The notes beneath the pieces are model-generated. The model had not been told where the DNA came from, did no database searches, and saw only the letters and a list, made by a program, of their open reading frames with translations. This document shows positions 43,210 to 51,831 of a stretch of DNA of 64,000 nt, piece by piece (the first letter of the stretch is position 1; each line of letters begins with the position of its first letter). The stretch spans positions 62,001 to 126,000 of the forward strand of contig CAWJTN010000001.1 of NCBI GenBank assembly GCA_963845895.1. The letters are read 5' to 3'. Both the position numbers and the translations under genes were made by a program. The stretch is from CAWJTN01 sp963845895. Its GTDB lineage: Bacteria; Patescibacteriota; Microgenomatia; UBA1406; GWC2-37-13.

Positions 43210-44700
43210 TTATTTTATTTTATACTTTGAAAATACTTGGTCAATTCCTTGTTTAGCTGTTGCAAATGCGTCCGAATATGCCACTCCTTGTACAGTTGAG
43301 TTCACTGCATTTTTCAAGTATTGAACAATCTGATCATTTAACCCATTATCATAAGTACGCTCAATAACAGGTGCTGACTCAAAAAAGTCAGCCTGTTTTA
43401 TCACTGCCCCAACATACTCATTCTCGGATAGAAGTGTTCCTAAGTCAACTCTTGAATAGGGCTCGCCGAATCTTCTTTGTTTACTCTCGTTTTCATAGAG
43501 TTTAGTCATTGTATCCTTGTCAACTAGATATTTTAAAAACTTCCAGGCCTCGACTTGATTTTTACTGTATTTTGAAACTCCTTCCGCCCAATAATTAGCC
43601 AATGATATAGGCTTTCCTCCTGGAACTATTGGAATCGACACCACCTTTAACTGAATATCTGGATTTGTATTTTTAATTGTCAGAATTTCCCAGCTGGGAG
43701 CAAAAATCATTGCTACCTTTTCTTGGGAAAATGCCGCGATAGAGTTGGGCATGCCTGCTGACCAGAAATTATTGGGAGCTTCTGCAAACTTTCTAAAACT
43801 TTCAAGTGCTCCTGATGCTTCGGCTGAATCCAATGATGCTATACTTCCCCCATTTTGCAGAATCATTAAACCTAGGATGTCAGAAAAGTGTTCAACATTC
43901 GAAGCCAAACCTAAAGCAATACCTGAAGTGACAATTTGTCCGTTCGTATCTTTAACAGTTAATTTTGTGACATCATTTGTCAAGTCGTCCCATGTTTGAG
44001 GAGCTGTTTGAATACCTGCCTTTTTAAACAAACTATCATTGTAAATTAAAACCAAACCGTCTAAATAAAGTGGCAAACCATAGTAGTAATTACCTACTTT
44101 TAGATCAGTCTGAAATATCTTATAAAAAGTTTTATCAAACTCGCTATTGCTCATGATATTTTGAGGTAGAGGAGCAGCTACATCAGATATTTCCGGCAAC
44201 CATGTGTTGTGAAATCGAAAAATATCCGGTCCGTCTCCATTTTCGCTGCGTGCCTCTAGTTTGTCTCGATAATCTTGGGGTGACATTTTTTCATAATTGA
44301 TCTTTACGTTTGGATTTTTTCTCTGATAGTCGTCAATAACAGATGCAAAAATATCTTTGTCTTCCCATAAACCCCAGTAGGTGAGAGTAACCTTTTTTCC
44401 TGTCACGCTTCCTGAAAATAGTTTAAAAAGAAGTCCTAGCATCAGCAAAAAAAATACTACACCTCCTATTAAAATAAAATACTTACTCTTATTATCTTGA
44501 TAAACCACGGGTGGCATGTCAGGAGTTACTTCCGGAATAATCGGCGAAACGTCCTCATTTACGGGTGTAGAGACTTCTGGTGCTACTTCTTCTGGTTTTA
44601 TTTCTTCCTCCGGAACGGTTTCAAAAATGGTTTGTGAGGGTTTATCCTGAGCGACGTCGAAGGATTGATTTTCCTCTGGATTTACTTTATTATCATCCAT
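43210..44700 (-). CDS. Membrane-anchored extracellular solute-binding protein (family 1 type)
   Basis: A disordered acidic cytoplasmic N-tail is followed by one membrane helix (YFILIGGVVFFLLMLGLLFK) near residue 75. The rest is a family 1 sugar-binding protein: VTLTYWGLWEDKDIFAS, DIFRFHNTWLP, GLPLYLDGLVLIYN, QTWDDLTND. An ABC permease or ATPase is not adjacent, so it is either an orphan or has been recruited for another use. Residues about 14-22 (SFDVAQDKP) come from a dispersed repeat. The vanW gene lies divergently, with its ATG seven bases away. Confidence 0.85.
   Translation of the reverse strand: MDDNKVNPEENQSFDVAQDKPSQTIFETVPEEEIKPEEVAPEVSTPVNEDVSPIIPEVTPDMPPVVYQDNKSKYFILIGGVVFFLLMLGLLFKLFSGSVTGKKVTLTYWGLWEDKDIFASVIDDYQRKNPNVKINYEKMSPQDYRDKLEARSENGDGPDIFRFHNTWLPEISDVAAPLPQNIMSNSEFDKTFYKIFQTDLKVGNYYYGLPLYLDGLVLIYNDSLFKKAGIQTAPQTWDDLTNDVTKLTVKDTNGQIVTSGIALGLASNVEHFSDILGLMILQNGGSIASLDSAEASGALESFRKFAEAPNNFWSAGMPNSIAAFSQEKVAMIFAPSWEILTIKNTNPDIQLKVVSIPIVPGGKPISLANYWAEGVSKYSKNQVEAWKFLKYLVDKDTMTKLYENESKQRRFGEPYSRVDLGTLLSENEYVGAVIKQADFFESAPVIERTYDNGLNDQIVQYLKNAVNSTVQGVAYSDAFATAKQGIDQVFSKYKIK
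44641..44667 (-). repeat. Dispersed repeat in the N-tail of the solute-binding gene
   Basis: TATCCTGAGCGACGTCGAAG is read in frame on the minus strand as SFDVAQDK. The hairpin motif TCCTTCGA...CTCAGGA also occurs in the repeat unit at 48277-48470 (about 48417-48438). Confidence 0.6.
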
Positions 44701-44706
44701 ATAGTA

Positions 44707-46104
44707 ATGATAACAAAAATTAATACTTTGAGGTGGTTTTTAATTACTCTTTGCTTAATCTTGTTGGTGTTTACCACTGGATTTATTGAAATAATCAAAA
44801 AAGACCAAACATTTAACGGTCGCGTTTATCCTAACGTCTACGTAAATAATATTAACTTTTCCGGAAGAACTAAAAAAGATATAGAAAGTTTTTTTAATAA
44901 TAAGAATGATCTTCTAAAGAAAGTGAGTGTCCAGATAAACTATCAGTCCTCTCCGATTGCAACCTATTCGGGAGATCTTTTAAATATAGAGTACGATGCA
45001 ACAGGTGCTGCGGACAGAGCTTTCCTTATTGGAAGAACTGGTAAAAATCTTTCAACTCTTTATCAAAGAATAGCAGCCATTCTAAAATGGCAGAAATTTA
45101 ACATAAATATAGGAATTGGATTTGATAGTAATTCAGTCAATGAATTTGTAAATGGTGCCGCCAATCAATATGGAAAACCTGCTAAAAATGCCTTATTTAA
45201 ATTTGAGAACGGAAGAGTAGTCAGCTTTAGACAGGAAGAAAAAGGGTTGGAGGTTGAAACGGATAAGTTTTTAGCCGATTTCAATAATTCAGTCAACAAC
45301 CTTGATAAAAAAATTCAAGCTATAGCAATTGATTTGCCTGTTAAAGTTATTGAACCAGAGATAACCCTCGCAAAGGCAAATGATTTTGGCATCGAAGAGT
45401 TTATTGCTGAAGGAAAATCCGATTTTAGCCATTCAATACCAGGAAGAATTCATAATATCATTCTTGCGGCTTCTAAGTTTGATGGCGTCTTAATACCTCC
45501 AGGTAAAGTTTTTTCTTTTAATGGCACGGTCGGAGACATCTCTTCATTAACAGGTTATGAACAAGCATATATTATCAAGGGCGGGAAAACAGTTTTAGGC
45601 GATGGTGGAGGAGTTTGCCAGGTATCAACAACACTTTTCCGAGCGGCTCTTAATGCCGGCCTTCCAATAGTTGAAAGAACCGCTCATGCTTATAGAGTCG
45701 GTTACTACGAAGCTGATTCAAAACCGGGTTTTGATGCAACTGTTTTCGCACCTTACGTAGATTTTAAATTCAAAAACGATACTCCTGCTTCAATTTTGAT
45801 TCAAACAGACGTTGATCAAGATAATAATCTTTTATATTTCCGCTTTTATGGAAAGAAAGACGATAGACAGGTTGAGATTTCGCCTGTAAAAATATATGAT
45901 GTTGTACCTGCACTTCCAGATGTCCATCAAGATGATCCGACTTTAAAAAAAGGCGTGGTAAAACAGGTGGATTTTGCAGCCGGAGGAGCTAAGGTTATAT
46001 TTAGCTATAAAGTAACAAAAGACAACCAAGTGACCTTTGCTAAAGATTTTTTCTCCAACTATCAACCCTGGGCTGCGATCTATATGGTCGGAACTGCGGA
46101 TTAG
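44707..46104 (+). CDS. VanW-family cell-wall protein
   Basis: The start is the ATG at 44707 (MITKINTLRWF); the open frame begins 14 codons earlier inside the divergent gene. One N-terminal helix (FLITLCLILLVFTTGFI) leads to a YoaR-like peptidoglycan-binding region (GRVYPNVYVNNINFSG) and then the VanW domain (FSFNGTVGDISSLTGYEQAY, GDGGGVCQVSTTLFRAAL, VERTAHAYRVGYY). VanW proteins are common in Firmicutes and CPR; the biochemical role is unknown. The 465-residue length is normal. Confidence 0.9.
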   Translation: MITKINTLRWFLITLCLILLVFTTGFIEIIKKDQTFNGRVYPNVYVNNINFSGRTKKDIESFFNNKNDLLKKVSVQINYQSSPIATYSGDLLNIEYDATGAADRAFLIGRTGKNLSTLYQRIAAILKWQKFNINIGIGFDSNSVNEFVNGAANQYGKPAKNALFKFENGRVVSFRQEEKGLEVETDKFLADFNNSVNNLDKKIQAIAIDLPVKVIEPEITLAKANDFGIEEFIAEGKSDFSHSIPGRIHNIILAASKFDGVLIPPGKVFSFNGTVGDISSLTGYEQAYIIKGGKTVLGDGGGVCQVSTTLFRAALNAGLPIVERTAHAYRVGYYEADSKPGFDATVFAPYVDFKFKNDTPASILIQTDVDQDNNLLYFRFYGKKDDRQVEISPVKIYDVVPALPDVHQDDPTLKKGVVKQVDFAAGGAKVIFSYKVTKDNQVTFAKDFFSNYQPWAAIYMVGTAD

Positions 46105-46105
46105 T

Positions 46106-46135
46106 CAATATTCGGCAATATCTGGCAATATTCGG
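46106..46135 (+). promoter_or_regulatory. Three tandem 10-bp repeats before a wHTH gene
   Basis: CAATATTCGG, CAATATCTGG and CAATATTCGG follow without gaps, a 10-bp period equal to one DNA turn, and end 23 bases before the next ATG. This is the expected form of a cooperative operator for the small DNA-binding protein downstream. Confidence 0.6.
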
Positions 46136-46158
46136 CAAATACAATAATATTTATATTT

Positions 46159-46476
46159 ATGAAAATTCAATTAACTTTGGAACAAATTAAAAGAATTAAT
46201 GATTTAAACCGATTAAAAAGTGCAGTTCATTCTGCAAGAATTGAAGGAAATCCATTGACATTTGAGGAAGCAAAAGCTTTTTTATTATCTAAAAAACAAG
46301 AAAAAATTTATAATTTGATAAAAATTAATGGGACTGTACAACTAAGATTTATAAGAAAACATTTTAAAACAATCCCCGAAAGAACCCTGCGCTATGATTT
46401 AAAAAAATTGGTTGATTCTGGATTAATTATCAAAATTGGGAAAACTAGAGGAAGTTATTATAGAGACTTAATGTAA
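46159..46476 (+). CDS. Small winged-helix protein with Fic-like N-terminus
   Basis: The first 40 residues resemble the N-terminal inhibitory segment of Fic proteins (SAVHSARIEGNPLTFEEAK), but no Fic core (HPFxxGNGR) is present. The remaining 65 residues form a winged helix (IRKHFKTIPERTLRYDLKKLVDSGLIIKIG). At 105 residues it is likely a transcription regulator, perhaps the truncated relic of a Fic-HTH protein. The phased repeats just upstream point to autoregulation. Confidence 0.65.
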   Translation: MKIQLTLEQIKRINDLNRLKSAVHSARIEGNPLTFEEAKAFLLSKKQEKIYNLIKINGTVQLRFIRKHFKTIPERTLRYDLKKLVDSGLIIKIGKTRGSYYRDLM

Positions 46477-46477
46477 G

Positions 46478-46996
46478 CTATGGAATGAAACAGTACCTAA
46501 AAGGTAATTCATTGGGTGAAAAAGAATGAGGTTTTCCTAATACAACACCTGTTTCCTTTAAAATATGACTAGCTGCCCAACTAAATGTTAGTGCTGGAGG
46601 AAATCTACTTCCATTAGTTAGTTCAAACCTTGCCGATCGTTCATGCAAAACTTCCCACGCTTTTGCCGCAGCCAAACGTTGACCTTTAAAAGCTTTAGGA
46701 TTGCGTAACATATCTATTAATTCTTTCCAAAGTGAGTAATCTTGAGGGTCAAATTCATGTCTAATGTTGACTGTTCCATTTTTAGTTTTATAGCTATATT
46801 CTGCTTCCGTGATTTTTTGTATCAATAATATTTGAAGGTAATCGGCTACAGCCCTTGCTGACGGTTCACCTGCTACTGATTCTCTTGGATCTATAAGGAT
46901 TTGTTTACCTGCTATTACTAAATTATTTATAGCTGTTTCTAGTAGATTTTTACCATTTCTATCTTTTGATTTTATTGGTAAGATTGTTTCATCCAT
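46478..46996 (-). CDS. Unknown protein, convergent with the wHTH gene
   Basis: The 172-residue soluble protein (MDETILPIKSKDRNG...LPFRYCFIP) has helical stretches (ARAVADYLQILLIQKI, GQRLAAAKAWEVLHE) and no signal peptide or motif I recognise. Its 3' end is one base from the wHTH gene's stop. No Shine-Dalgarno site is visible. Confidence 0.55.
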   Translation of the reverse strand: MDETILPIKSKDRNGKNLLETAINNLVIAGKQILIDPRESVAGEPSARAVADYLQILLIQKITEAEYSYKTKNGTVNIRHEFDPQDYSLWKELIDMLRNPKAFKGQRLAAAKAWEVLHERSARFELTNGSRFPPALTFSWAASHILKETGVVLGKPHSFSPNELPFRYCFIP

Positions 46997-47013
46997 AAGA
47001 ACATTCTAGCATA

Positions 47014-47619
47014 TTATCTGAACCAATCGGCTCTACCTATTTTATAGTGAAGATCTTTTAAGCGGCGCTCACCGATAATTTTGGCAGGGACTCCGCCAAC
47101 TACTGCAAAAGGTGGAACATCTTGGGTGACAACAGCCCCAGCAGCTATAATCGCGCCTTTTCCTATCCTTACTCCTGGTTGGATAATGGCTCTCGGTCCA
47201 ATAAATACGTAATCTTCAATAACTACAGGAGACATACTGGGAGAAAAAAATTCGTCATTTATTTCATGTTGAGCGTTGTAGATCATCACTCCTGTGGCAA
47301 TATCCACGTGATTTCCGATAACTAACTTAGCTCTACCGTCCAAAACAGCATTCTCGCCGACAATTGAATCTTGACCTATGGAAATATTTTTTGGATCATA
47401 AAATCTTGCCCCTGTATGTATAGTTGATCCTCTTCCTATCTTCATTCCTGCAGCTCTATAGAATAGTCTTCTTAGATGATGAATGGGGATACAACCAACA
47501 ATATGGAGAATAAAAACCTCAATCTCCACAATTATTTTCAAGATTCTTAATTGCAATTTCTTACCTAATCCAGAAGGAGTTAATTTTTTGCCTGTCTTAT
47601 CCTTCATCGGAAGTTCCAT
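47014..47619 (-). CDS. Left-handed beta-helix acyltransferase (hexapeptide family)
   Basis: The 201 residues have a membrane-proximal helix (LKIIVEIEVFILHIVGCIP) and hexapeptide repeats (IGRGSTIHTGARFYDPKNISIGQDS, VIEDYVFIGPRAIIQPGVRIGKGAIIAAGAVVTQ) ending GGVPAKIIGERRL, as in WbbJ/maltose O-acetyltransferase enzymes. The catalytic His is probably that of IYNAQHEIND. It would acetylate a sugar or lipid-linked glycan. Confidence 0.88.
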   Translation of the reverse strand: MELPMKDKTGKKLTPSGLGKKLQLRILKIIVEIEVFILHIVGCIPIHHLRRLFYRAAGMKIGRGSTIHTGARFYDPKNISIGQDSIVGENAVLDGRAKLVIGNHVDIATGVMIYNAQHEINDEFFSPSMSPVVIEDYVFIGPRAIIQPGVRIGKGAIIAAGAVVTQDVPPFAVVGGVPAKIIGERRLKDLHYKIGRADWFR

Positions 47620-47720
47620 AGATTTGATTGTATCAAATTTAACTATTTAGTTAAAAACCTAAAACTTTATTGTCTATCATACTCAAAAAGATTAAAATCT
47701 GCTTTTTATTATATTTAAAT

Positions 47721-47969
47721 TTATTTATAAACTCCTTGTCTATGTGCCATCATAACAATAAAAATTTTCTTTTGTCTTTTGTCAATATAATAAACTATCC
47801 GATACGGCCAAGCTTTTAAAGAACGCAGTTCTACATACTCTCCCGATAATTTTTTACCTTCAAGAGGATACTGCTCTAACACTAATAATTTCTTCTTAAT
47901 TTTTGCTTGTTCAGTTTTGGGAAGGTGATTATATTGTTTTAATGCATTTGGAGTAACTATTACTTGCAT
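47721..47969 (-). CDS. RelE/ParE-family toxin
   Basis: The 82-residue protein matches the RelE fold: VIVTPNALKQYNHLPKTEQAKIKKKL, then ELRSLKAWPYRIVYYID and IFIVMMAHRQGVY. It would cleave mRNA at the ribosome or inhibit gyrase, depending on subfamily. The antitoxin gene lies six bases upstream in the same direction. Confidence 0.88.
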   Translation of the reverse strand: MQVIVTPNALKQYNHLPKTEQAKIKKKLLVLEQYPLEGKKLSGEYVELRSLKAWPYRIVYYIDKRQKKIFIVMMAHRQGVYK

Positions 47970-47975
47970 GTTTGT

Positions 47976-48230
47976 TTATCGCAATGTTGAAAGAAGAGTA
48001 CCTTGGCCCTTTTTGGCTTCTTTTAGTCCTTGTTTCATACTCTTTTTTGCTCCTGGAATGGCAAGAATCTCTGCTGTTTCCTCAAGCGATTCAAATTCTT
48101 CTGCACTAACTAGAATTGCTTTCGGTTGACCATTTACTGTAATAGTTACTTTACCTAGAGTGTTTCCTACCTTAGATACAAGGTCTGGAAGGTTTGCGCG
48201 CACGTCTGATATTGACATTAAACTATTCAT
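47976..48230 (-). CDS. Phd/YefM-family antitoxin
   Basis: The start is the ATG at 48228-48230 (MNSLMSISDVRANLPDLV), 84 aa; the open frame extends upstream through the promoter. The N-terminal Phd/YefM fold (VTITVNGQPKAILVSAEEFESLEETAEIL) and a positively charged tail are typical. It binds its own promoter and neutralises RelE. A canonical promoter with TTGTACA sites lies just upstream (48237-48265). Confidence 0.88.
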   Translation of the reverse strand: MNSLMSISDVRANLPDLVSKVGNTLGKVTITVNGQPKAILVSAEEFESLEETAEILAIPGAKKSMKQGLKEAKKGQGTLLSTLR

Positions 48231-48236
48231 ATTCTT

Positions 48237-48265
48237 AATGTACAATACTTTGTACAAATTGTCAA
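48237..48265 (-). promoter_or_regulatory. Promoter of the toxin-antitoxin pair with two TTGTACA sites
   Basis: On the minus strand: -35 TTGACA (48260-48265), 17-bp spacer, -10 TACATT (48237-48242). Two TGTACA cores sit 12 bp apart: one in the palindrome TTGTACAA in the spacer (48250-48257), the other over the -10 (48239-48244). This is the expected autoregulatory operator. Confidence 0.7.
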
Positions 48266-48276
48266 TAGGAAAAACG

Positions 48277-48470
48277 TTTGCTGGCACTGGCTACAGCCCT
48301 GAGCTTTTCGAGGACTACAGCCCTGAGCTTGTCAAAAGGCTATAGTACTGAACAAAGTGAAGTATTGATTATAATAGTGAGCGGAGCCAAGTCAGACTTG
48401 GCGTAGTCGAACTACTATCCTTCGATTTCACTCAGGATTATAATGTGGGAACTTTTTACACACAAATTTA
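48277..48470. repeat. Dispersed repeat, copy A (long form)
   Basis: The ends are TTTGCTGGCACTGG (48277-48290) and TGTGGGAACTTTTTAC (about 48445-48459), with an A/T-rich edge. The interior holds CCAAGTC-A-GACTTGG and TCCTTCGATTTCACTCAGGA hairpins and a CCCTGAGCTT motif twice. Copies B and D have the same ends without this interior, and copy C has a diverged interior. Confidence 0.8.
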
Positions 48471-48515
48471 GTAAATTTAATTAAATCTAAAATCTAGTTT
48501 CTACCCAGAGCGTAA

Positions 48516-48995
48516 TTAAAGTTTCTTTACTTGTAAGGAAATTGGAGGATAGACTGCACTTGCTATATTTCTCCAATTTTGTGCTGCTTTATGGGCTGTT
48601 AAGGCTTTAGTTCTAAACTCACTATTTTGTGTGAAGTTAGCAGCCATTACTTCAGAGTCTGTTTCTTCATTATCAAATCCTCTTGCTTCATCTAAACATA
48701 GCTTGCCCTGCCACTCCGGTTCATTTAACCATTTACTATATAATCCAGCATAAAGAACATAATTTTTTCTTAGATTGTCATGAATTTTTGGATCATCAGC
48801 CAGTTGTTGGTATTCTACCTCTAATGCTTTTATATATACTGGTAAACCTCTTGCGTCAAGAACGCCTTGTGATATAAGTGTATGTATATGATCTGATAAT
48901 TTAATCTTTGGATCGGGTGTACCTACGGTTTCTTTTATATCGTCTGGAATTTTAACTTTATAGGGATTTTGTCCAAGATACTCTTGTATTGCCAT
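48516..48995 (-). CDS. Unknown protein
   Basis: The 159-residue soluble protein (MAIQEYLGQNPYKVKIPDD) contains helices (GVLDARGLPVYIKALEVEYQQL; TKALTAHKAAQNWRNIASA). No known motif is visible. Its 3' end is 46 bases from repeat copy A. A function cannot be inferred. Confidence 0.5.
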   Translation of the reverse strand: MAIQEYLGQNPYKVKIPDDIKETVGTPDPKIKLSDHIHTLISQGVLDARGLPVYIKALEVEYQQLADDPKIHDNLRKNYVLYAGLYSKWLNEPEWQGKLCLDEARGFDNEETDSEVMAANFTQNSEFRTKALTAHKAAQNWRNIASAVYPPISLQVKKL

Positions 48996-49089
48996 ATTGG
49001 TATCTGATAAATATTAATAAATAGATTATATCAAAAACGTCCTATTCCCCTTAGAAGTTTAGAGATTGTTGTGAAAGTCTAAAGATTAC

Positions 49090-49140
49090 TTTGCTGGCAC
49101 TAGTAAACTATGTTGGAACTTTTTACCAAAGGAAAATTTT
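49090..49140. repeat. Dispersed repeat, copy B (short form)
   Basis: TTTGCTGGCACT...ACTATGTTGGAACTTTTTAC ends directly at the 3' end of the methyltransferase gene. It lacks the long interior of A and C. Confidence 0.75.
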
Positions 49141-49918
49141 ATTTTTTACCTAACACCATTATTTCTCTTCCGAATATTCTGTTTAAAACAGATGTGTCAT
49201 TCTCATCCAACTTCCACAATATATTGTTTAGCCATGAAAAAGGAGTGGGAGATTTATGTAGAGATCTCTGAGTATCTCTTGGAAACATACGAATAAATGA
49301 CGTATATGCTCCAACACCGTACATTTCAACATCTTTTAATCCTGTTTTCTTTGCCCTATCTTTTAATTCAAAAGGAGTAAAGTCATATTGAGGCCCAAAC
49401 TGCCACGTTCCTTTTCTCTCAGCAATAACTTTATTAGCCGTATGAAAGAAATTAAATTTATTAGGTGCAATAACTGCTATTAATCCATCTGGCTTAGCTA
49501 CTCGTTTCATTTCTTCAAACAAAATCTGACGATTCGGATCTAAAAAATGTTCATTTACTCCATTTGCGAACACACATTCAACAGAATTATCTGGAAATGG
49601 GAGTTGAAAACCATCAGCTTGAACATAATTAGTTTTTACATTGTTAACATCACTATATTTTTGAGCAAGTGCTAATGCTTCAATTGACTGATCTAATAAT
49701 ATTAATTTGATATTCTGTTCTGTTCCAACGATCGGAATAGTTCTTGAACCTGGGCCACTACCTATATCCAAGAAAGTTATCTCATTAATATGGCCAATTT
49801 TTCTTACGATGTTTCTTGTCAGAATAGAGATTGTATCATGCTCACTATTAATAGGAGCAAAATCTGGACTTTTGCTCCATATAGATGTCCATACAGCTTC
49901 AACGTTTGATTCTAACAT
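49139..49918 (-). CDS. SAM-dependent methyltransferase (class I)
   Basis: The 259 residues have the Rossmann-like motif I FLDIGSGPGSRTIPI, an acidic motif II (LILLDQSIEALALA) and YVQADGFQLPFPDNSVECVFANGVNEH, the Methyltransf_11 order. The substrate is unknown; the C-terminus (RMFPRDTQRSLHKSPTPFSWLN) is not family-specific. Its gene ends at repeat copy B. Confidence 0.88.
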   Translation of the reverse strand: MLESNVEAVWTSIWSKSPDFAPINSEHDTISILTRNIVRKIGHINEITFLDIGSGPGSRTIPIVGTEQNIKLILLDQSIEALALAQKYSDVNNVKTNYVQADGFQLPFPDNSVECVFANGVNEHFLDPNRQILFEEMKRVAKPDGLIAVIAPNKFNFFHTANKVIAERKGTWQFGPQYDFTPFELKDRAKKTGLKDVEMYGVGAYTSFIRMFPRDTQRSLHKSPTPFSWLNNILWKLDENDTSVLNRIFGREIMVLGKK

Positions 49919-49963
49919 ATAAATATTATATGTTGTAAAAGCATAAATATCAACTATAGGATA

Positions 49964-50135
49964 TTTGCTGACGCTGGCTATAGTACTGAATGAAATGAAG
50001 TATTGATTATAAAAGTGAGCGGAGCCAAGTTTGACTTGGTGAAGTCGAACTACTACTCTTCGATTTCGTTATTATGGTGAGTGAAATCGAACCACTCAGG
50101 ACTATAGTGTGGGAACTTTTTACAGAGAAAATTTA
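49964..50135. repeat. Dispersed repeat, copy C (long form)
   Basis: The ends are TTTGCTGACGCTGG (49964-49977) and GTGTGGGAACTTTTTAC (50107-50123). Its interior shares GAAGTATTGATTATAA, GTGAGCGGAGCCAAGT and the CCAAGTTTGACTTGG hairpin with copy A. It lies in the divergent spacer between the methyltransferase and PPDK-like genes. Confidence 0.8.
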
Positions 50136-50208
50136 GATAAACCACTTAGTATACGATGTCCTATAATACTTGTTGATTAGATAATAATAAGATATAATTT
50201 AGTCGATT

Positions 50209-51705
50209 ATGGCCACAGAAAGACAAAAAGGTGAAATTAGACATGATTCTGAAATTGAAATTATTGGTTCGGGAAATATCGGTGAAAAAGCCCGACAATT
50301 AGTTGAAAAAACACCATTATTAAGGCAAATTGGATTCCGAACTCCCAGAAGAATAGTTTTAGCCGAAGGATTCCTCGATGATTTTTTTAGAGATAATAAT
50401 CTTGGCACTAATTTGAGTGCTATAGAAAAAAATACTGAACTGGAAAAACAAATTAAAGAAGGTAATCTAACTTCAGAACAATTACAAGTCGTTAATAGAG
50501 TTGCTCAATCTTTTGCTGGTAATCCTTTGGTAGTAAGATCATCGGTAGAAGGCGACGCTCGTGGCACAGGCATTTATCAATCTTTTTTTACTGAAAATGA
50601 AACAGGTCATGTTGTTACAGCAATTAAAGGAGTGCTGACAAGTTATTTTTCAGAAGACGCTATCGCTTTCAGACGTGACGCTCAAACTGGTGAAGGAATG
50701 GGAATAATAATAGAACCTATTTTAGGTCAAAATCTACGATACAATTTTGCTCCAGTTTTGTCTGGTTTCGGCTATACGTCAACTTCCCGTGGTGAAGGTT
50801 ATGTGACGGCGGTAGCAGGTTTAGGAGGAGCAGTTAACTCAAGATTGGGTGAAAAACTTACTCATAGTGCTCTTGAAAGAACTAATGGCATTTTAAAAAA
50901 GTATCTATATCTAATGGGAATAAAAACAATGAGGAGATCATCCTTATTAAGGAATGATAGGTATTATGTTGGCGGTAAGGGTGAATATACTGGTCTTGTC
51001 TATTCACGACCAACGCCCTATCGGGAAGGTGGTGTTTGGAGAAGGTCTTTAGAGTTGTCACGGGAAGTAAAACAAGTATTTGATCAGTTAAACCTCTTTC
51101 CGTTTTTCTCAAACGTTGAAAAGATGGAGAAACTATTTGGAAAAGCGCAATATTTTGAATGGGTAATGACCATTAAAAAAGGAAAAACCGTTTTTTGGAT
51201 TGTTCAGATCGCTGACGTTAATAAAAAACTCGACCTCATTGATTTTGGTAATTTTGGTAAACCATTATTCGCCGCTCATACGGTAACGGGAACAGGTATT
51301 AAAGAATGTGAAAATATTGTTTTTTGCTGGAATCCAGAGGATGTGAAGGGTCTTTATAGTTACAATAAAAACAATAAAGGTTATGCGCTTCTTTATTCAA
51401 GTAGACTCTGTAGTGGTGGTGCTATTAGAAATGGAATAAGTTATCGTGATTTTAGTAACGCTTCCGTATTTCTTGAGATACAGGACGCAACACACACGGG
51501 CGATCCAATTGATCATCTCGGAGGTCAACTTGATGTCACGGGAAAATTGTTTGGTGTTTTGGATTATCGAGATGAAGTTTCTCCTGATTTTGATGGGTTT
51601 CGTGAACGAGAAAAAAAAGTCGACGGAATCAGAGTTTATCAAGGTAAAGTTAAAGCCGTGGCAAGTGAAAGGCAAAATCAGATGATAATTTGTAGAAATG
51701 ATTAA
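50209..51705 (+). CDS. Stand-alone pyruvate-phosphate-dikinase N-domain-like ATP-grasp protein
   Basis: The 498-residue protein has the PEP/pyruvate-binding ATP-grasp hallmarks: GSGNIGEKARQLVEKTPLL, a nucleotide loop VVRSSVEGDARGTGIYQSFF, IIEPILGQ and GLGGAVNSR. It lacks the phosphohistidine swivel (GGxxSHAA) and the PEP-binding barrel of full PPDK or PEP synthase. Such free-standing PPDK-N proteins may be kinases on other substrates; the substrate here is unknown. TATAAT ends ten bases before the ATG. Confidence 0.72.
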   Translation: MATERQKGEIRHDSEIEIIGSGNIGEKARQLVEKTPLLRQIGFRTPRRIVLAEGFLDDFFRDNNLGTNLSAIEKNTELEKQIKEGNLTSEQLQVVNRVAQSFAGNPLVVRSSVEGDARGTGIYQSFFTENETGHVVTAIKGVLTSYFSEDAIAFRRDAQTGEGMGIIIEPILGQNLRYNFAPVLSGFGYTSTSRGEGYVTAVAGLGGAVNSRLGEKLTHSALERTNGILKKYLYLMGIKTMRRSSLLRNDRYYVGGKGEYTGLVYSRPTPYREGGVWRRSLELSREVKQVFDQLNLFPFFSNVEKMEKLFGKAQYFEWVMTIKKGKTVFWIVQIADVNKKLDLIDFGNFGKPLFAAHTVTGTGIKECENIVFCWNPEDVKGLYSYNKNNKGYALLYSSRLCSGGAIRNGISYRDFSNASVFLEIQDATHTGDPIDHLGGQLDVTGKLFGVLDYRDEVSPDFDGFREREKKVDGIRVYQGKVKAVASERQNQMIICRND

Positions 51706-51831
51706 AGAAATACTAGCTCCTTCTTAAGGATTCCAACTAAAAAACTATTAACTAAAACCAACTATCCTCTAGCGATTGTCACTAGTTTTTTAGGTAGTTT
51801 AGATTGCCAGAGAGGTATTTTAATTAGTTGA

